64,000 nt of DNA from JAKPQD01 sp029572965 (GTDB lineage: Bacteria; Bacteroidota; Bacteroidia; Bacteroidales; DTGW01): positions 1 through 64,000 of the forward strand of contig DAOSPF010000005.1 of NCBI GenBank assembly GCA_035374585.1, given 5' to 3'. Below are positions 61,628 to 64,000 of the stretch, one piece after another (positions within the stretch are counted from its first letter, which is position 1; every line of letters begins with the position of its first letter). The position numbers were made by a program, and so were the translations under genes. The notes beneath the pieces are model-generated. The model was not told the origin of the DNA. It saw only the letters and a list, made by a program, of their open reading frames with translations, and made no database searches.

Positions 61628-62659
61628 TCACAATGTGATTTCGCCTCTTAATGAGGTTTCAAGCCCCCGGACAATATCTTCCCGTTTTTCATAGCGCCCT
61701 AAAAGGTACATCAGCTTAGTAATTGCAGCTTCAGTTGTCATATCGTGACCACTAATTACACCACACTCTTTTAATGCAAGACTTGTACGGTACATGCCCA
61801 TAACCACGCTGCCTCCAAAACATTGTGACACGTTCAATACTATCAATCCGTTGCTAATAGCGTATTTCAACAGGGAAATAAACCATTCGTCGGTAGGCGC
61901 ATTGCCTGAGCCAAATGTTTCGAGAACAATAGCCTCCAAATCGGGGCTTGTAAGAACTGACGACACAAATGACGGGTTTATTCCGGGGAACAATTTTAAA
62001 AGGCCTATTTTGCCATTGAGCTTAGTGCTCAGTTTAAGTTCTCGCTCCACTGTAGGATAATTGATAGATGGGAAGTTGTATTTGATATGAATGCCAATTT
62101 CTGCAAGAGCAGGGTAATTAACCGACCGAAATGCATTGAAATGCTCTGCACTGTATTTTGTGGCACGGTTGCCCCTAAAAAGCTTATTCTCAAAGTAAAT
62201 ACAAACTTCCGGAACGACAGCTAAGTTGTTTTTCTTTTCTGCAGCAATCTCTATGGCTGTAATAAGATTTTCTCTACCGTCAGTGCGGACTGCACCCATA
62301 GGAAGCTGCGCCCCAGTAAATATAATAGGCTTTTGAAGGTTCTCAAACATAAAACTAAGCGCTGACGCAGTATATGCCATAGTATCAGTTCCATGAAGCA
62401 CCACAAACCCGTCATACAGATTGTAGCTTTCTTCTATAATTTTTGCCAGTTTAACCCAAATATCGGGCGTCATTGTAGCCGAATCTATTGGAGGGCTGAA
62501 AGTGACCACTTTGCACTCAGTCTGTAGTTTGCTAATTTCGGGCATCTGACGCAAAAGAGCTTCTAAATCAATCGGAATTAATGAATTATTATCCTCATCA
62601 TGCTTCATGCCGATGGTCCCACCAGTATAAATAATCAATATGGAAGAAGTGTTGCTCAA
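61628..62659 (-). CDS. ansA: Type I L-asparaginase
   Basis: Hydrolyses L-asparagine to aspartate and ammonia in the cytoplasm. Two catalytic Thr motifs are visible: IIYTGGTIGM near the N-terminus and VLHGTDTMAYTASALSF; later TGAQLPMGAVRTDGRENLI is typical. No ATG precedes the first catalytic Thr, so a TTG must be used. I propose TTG at 62659 (giving SNTSSILIIYTGG after Met); TTG at 62701 would add 14 residues. About 343 residues, no signal peptide, hence type I. Confidence 0.88.
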   Translation of the reverse strand: MSNTSSILIIYTGGTIGMKHDEDNNSLIPIDLEALLRQMPEISKLQTECKVVTFSPPIDSATMTPDIWVKLAKIIEESYNLYDGFVVLHGTDTMAYTASALSFMFENLQKPIIFTGAQLPMGAVRTDGRENLITAIEIAAEKKNNLAVVPEVCIYFENKLFRGNRATKYSAEHFNAFRSVNYPALAEIGIHIKYNFPSINYPTVERELKLSTKLNGKIGLLKLFPGINPSFVSSVLTSPDLEAIVLETFGSGNAPTDEWFISLLKYAISNGLIVLNVSQCFGGSVVMGMYRTSLALKECGVISGHDMTTEAAITKLMYLLGRYEKREDIVRGLETSLRGEITL

Positions 62660-62719
62660 AGCTCCTGAAATTACGATAAAGGTAGAAAATGAAAATGGCA
62701 ATTCAAAGAAAGCGTGGCC

Positions 62720-63346
62720 TTATATTATCCTGTAAATTTCCATAATACCTTTCAATATGTTGTCAAAATCAATTTGCAAGTCAATAAGCTTACCACTGTG
62801 AATGTCAAACACCCAGCCATGAACTGTGATATGCCTTTCTTTATATGCTTTTTGAACATCTGAAGTTTTTAGGATATTCACGCATTGTTCCTGTACATTA
62901 AGCTCTACAAGACGTTTGTATTTTTCTTCGGTATCGGCAATGGAATCTAATTCATCTTTGTGCAAGCGATACACATCGCGGATATTACGCAGCCAGGGGT
63001 TTAATATTCCAAGGTCAGCAGACTGCATGGCCGACTTTACACCGGTACAATAATAGTGCCCACAAACTACAATATGATTAACTTTCAGATGACTAACTGC
63101 ATAAGTAATAACAGACATCACGCTTAGATCGGTATTGGGTACCATGTTGGCAATGTTCCGATGGACAAATACTTCTCCGGGTTTTGCCCCCATCAGTTCT
63201 TCGGCTGTAACTCGGCTGTCTGAGCATCCAATATACAATACCTCAGGGTTTTGCCCTTTTGAAAGGTTTTTGAAATATTCCGGATCAACTTTTAGCTTTT
63301 CGGCAATCCAGCTCTCGTTGTTTCTGAATATTTGAGCTATGTTCAT
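62720..63346 (-). CDS. can: Beta-class carbonic anhydrase
   Basis: 208 residues. Zinc ligands Cys41 (CSDSR motif with Asp43-Arg45), His97 and Cys100 (HYYC). VHRNIANMV is conserved. The enzyme interconverts CO2 and bicarbonate for carboxylating reactions. It is 18 bp upstream of the longer asparaginase frame and likely forms a run with the GNAT and tatD genes. Confidence 0.95.
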   Translation of the reverse strand: MNIAQIFRNNESWIAEKLKVDPEYFKNLSKGQNPEVLYIGCSDSRVTAEELMGAKPGEVFVHRNIANMVPNTDLSVMSVITYAVSHLKVNHIVVCGHYYCTGVKSAMQSADLGILNPWLRNIRDVYRLHKDELDSIADTEEKYKRLVELNVQEQCVNILKTSDVQKAYKERHITVHGWVFDIHSGKLIDLQIDFDNILKGIMEIYRII

Positions 63347-63387
63347 AACGTTTTTATTTTTTAAACAAGAATTTGGATATTAATGTT

Positions 63388-63852
63388 CTATGTGCATACA
63401 GTATTCAACTTCTCAAGATAAATAAAAGTCAAATCATCATTGATTTTTACTTGTTTAAACTCTTTGTATCCCATTTTATTATAGATGTATAAGTTTTTGT
63501 CGTCACGGAAGCCGGTAAAGAGTTCATATCTGTTTACTGCAGGAAACTGGTTTTCGATAGCACTCATCAATTGCCTGCCTATGCCTTTGTTTTGAAATTG
63601 GGGATGTACAACCAGCCGTCCAATAAAGCATGTGTCATTCTTCATATTTCCCCGGACACTTCCAATAATATGCGAATCTTCAACAGCTTTCAGGATAATA
63701 CTATACCTGAAATCGTTCTTTAGCTCTTCGATGGTTTCCATCAAAGGGGGGATGTGAAAATCATTATATCTTACGGCATTTTCGTGATAGGATAACTTTT
63801 GTAGGTCAAGTATTTCGTGCAAATCGTCTATTTGGGCTTCTTTAATTTGCAT
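63388..63852 (-). CDS. GNAT-family N-acetyltransferase
   Basis: 154 residues. The acetyl-CoA motif is CFIGRLVVHPQFQNKGIGRQLMSAIE (R/Q-x-x-G-x-G/A type). YELFTGFRDDKNLYIYNKMGYKEF closes the fold. The substrate is unknown. Confidence 0.88.
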   Translation of the reverse strand: MQIKEAQIDDLHEILDLQKLSYHENAVRYNDFHIPPLMETIEELKNDFRYSIILKAVEDSHIIGSVRGNMKNDTCFIGRLVVHPQFQNKGIGRQLMSAIENQFPAVNRYELFTGFRDDKNLYIYNKMGYKEFKQVKINDDLTFIYLEKLNTVCT

Positions 63853-63864
63853 AATGAAAGATGT

Positions 63865-64000
63865 TTATAAATTAAAAACACTCTTTGCAGCCAATGTAGT
63901 TACTTCGGTAACTTGTTCTTTCTCTACCTGATATATTTCGGATAGTTTGCTCACAATAAGTTGCAAATAGGCTGGTTCATTTCTCTTTCCCCGATACGGT
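63865..64000 (-). CDS. tatD: TatD-family deoxyribonuclease, C-terminal end
   Basis: Partial gene, open at the window edge; only the last 45 codons are present. PYRGKRNEPAYLQLIVSKLSE is the conserved C-terminal motif of TatD metal-dependent hydrolases (3'-5' exonuclease on DNA or RNA). The stop is followed 12 bp later by the GNAT start. Confidence 0.85.
   Translation of the reverse strand, partial: PYRGKRNEPAYLQLIVSKLSEIYQVEKEQVTEVTTLAAKSVFNL

Noticed and set aside
1..64000. Anti-phage defence island, prophage, integrative element or biosynthetic cluster
   Set aside because: No integrase, transposase, nuclease/toxin pair, phage structural gene or NRPS/PKS was seen; the region is metabolic and envelope genes.

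Overview
The window comes from a low-GC member of the Bacteroidetes, most likely order Bacteroidales. The evidence is: proteins with type IX secretion (T9SS) C-terminal sorting tails, promoters matching the phylum-specific TAnnTTTG (-7) / TTTG (-33) pattern, few Shine-Dalgarno sequences, a futalosine-type menaquinone gene, and a Bacteroidetes-style fusion his operon. Both ends are cut inside genes, and a 100-N scaffold gap interrupts a large PKD-repeat gene. No rRNA, tRNA, CRISPR array, prophage or insertion sequence was recognised.

Layout. 1-10.0 kb (all minus): two related small exported proteins, a secreted GH5 glucanase with two CBM6-like modules, an ABCG-type exporter fused to a TerB-like region, a polyphosphate glucokinase and a lipoprotein zinc peptidase. 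10.2-12.1 kb: an orphan hypB with a very His-rich N-terminus, a four-helix-bundle gene set in AT-rich repeats, and maf. 12.2-23.1 kb (minus): phosphofructokinase and the complete histidine pathway in the order hisG-D-C-B-purU-H-A-F-DUF4105-IE-pfkA. It is preceded by a His-rich leader peptide and an intrinsic terminator forming a textbook attenuator. 23.3-24.2 kb: a small lipoprotein, a possible sRNA and a DJ-1 protein. 24.3-35.6 kb: a sugar cluster with lacI-uxaB-uxaA divergent from an L-fucose operon (aldose dehydrogenase, FucP, GH29 fucosidase, mutarotase, Zn-dehydrogenase, lactonase), with twin LacI-type operators between them. 35.8-39.4 kb: galE and small enzymes. 39.5-44.2 kb: a giant PKD/T9SS protein. 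44.2-48.9 kb: SRP RNA, then ilvD-ilvB-ilvN behind a second attenuator whose leader peptide is rich in Ile, Leu and Val. 48.9-55 kb: MBL hydrolase, rluD, a T9SS protein, a PASTA protein, mqnE and rpmH. 55-64 kb: Skp-like protein, glycosyltransferase, tadA, a structured RNA, an EF-G paralogue lacking the catalytic His, a DUF116 protein, asparaginase, carbonic anhydrase, GNAT and the tail of tatD.

Most notable are the two independent ribosome-mediated attenuators (his and ilv). In each, leader codons, a 1:2 hairpin, a 2:3 antiterminator and a 3:4 terminator can all be read from the sequence. Next are the structured RNA in front of the GTPase-deficient-looking EF-G2, and a three-copy family of 5'-leader hairpins. 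The sugar cluster resembles an oxidative L-fucose route in which the UxaA-like dehydratase may act on L-fuconate.
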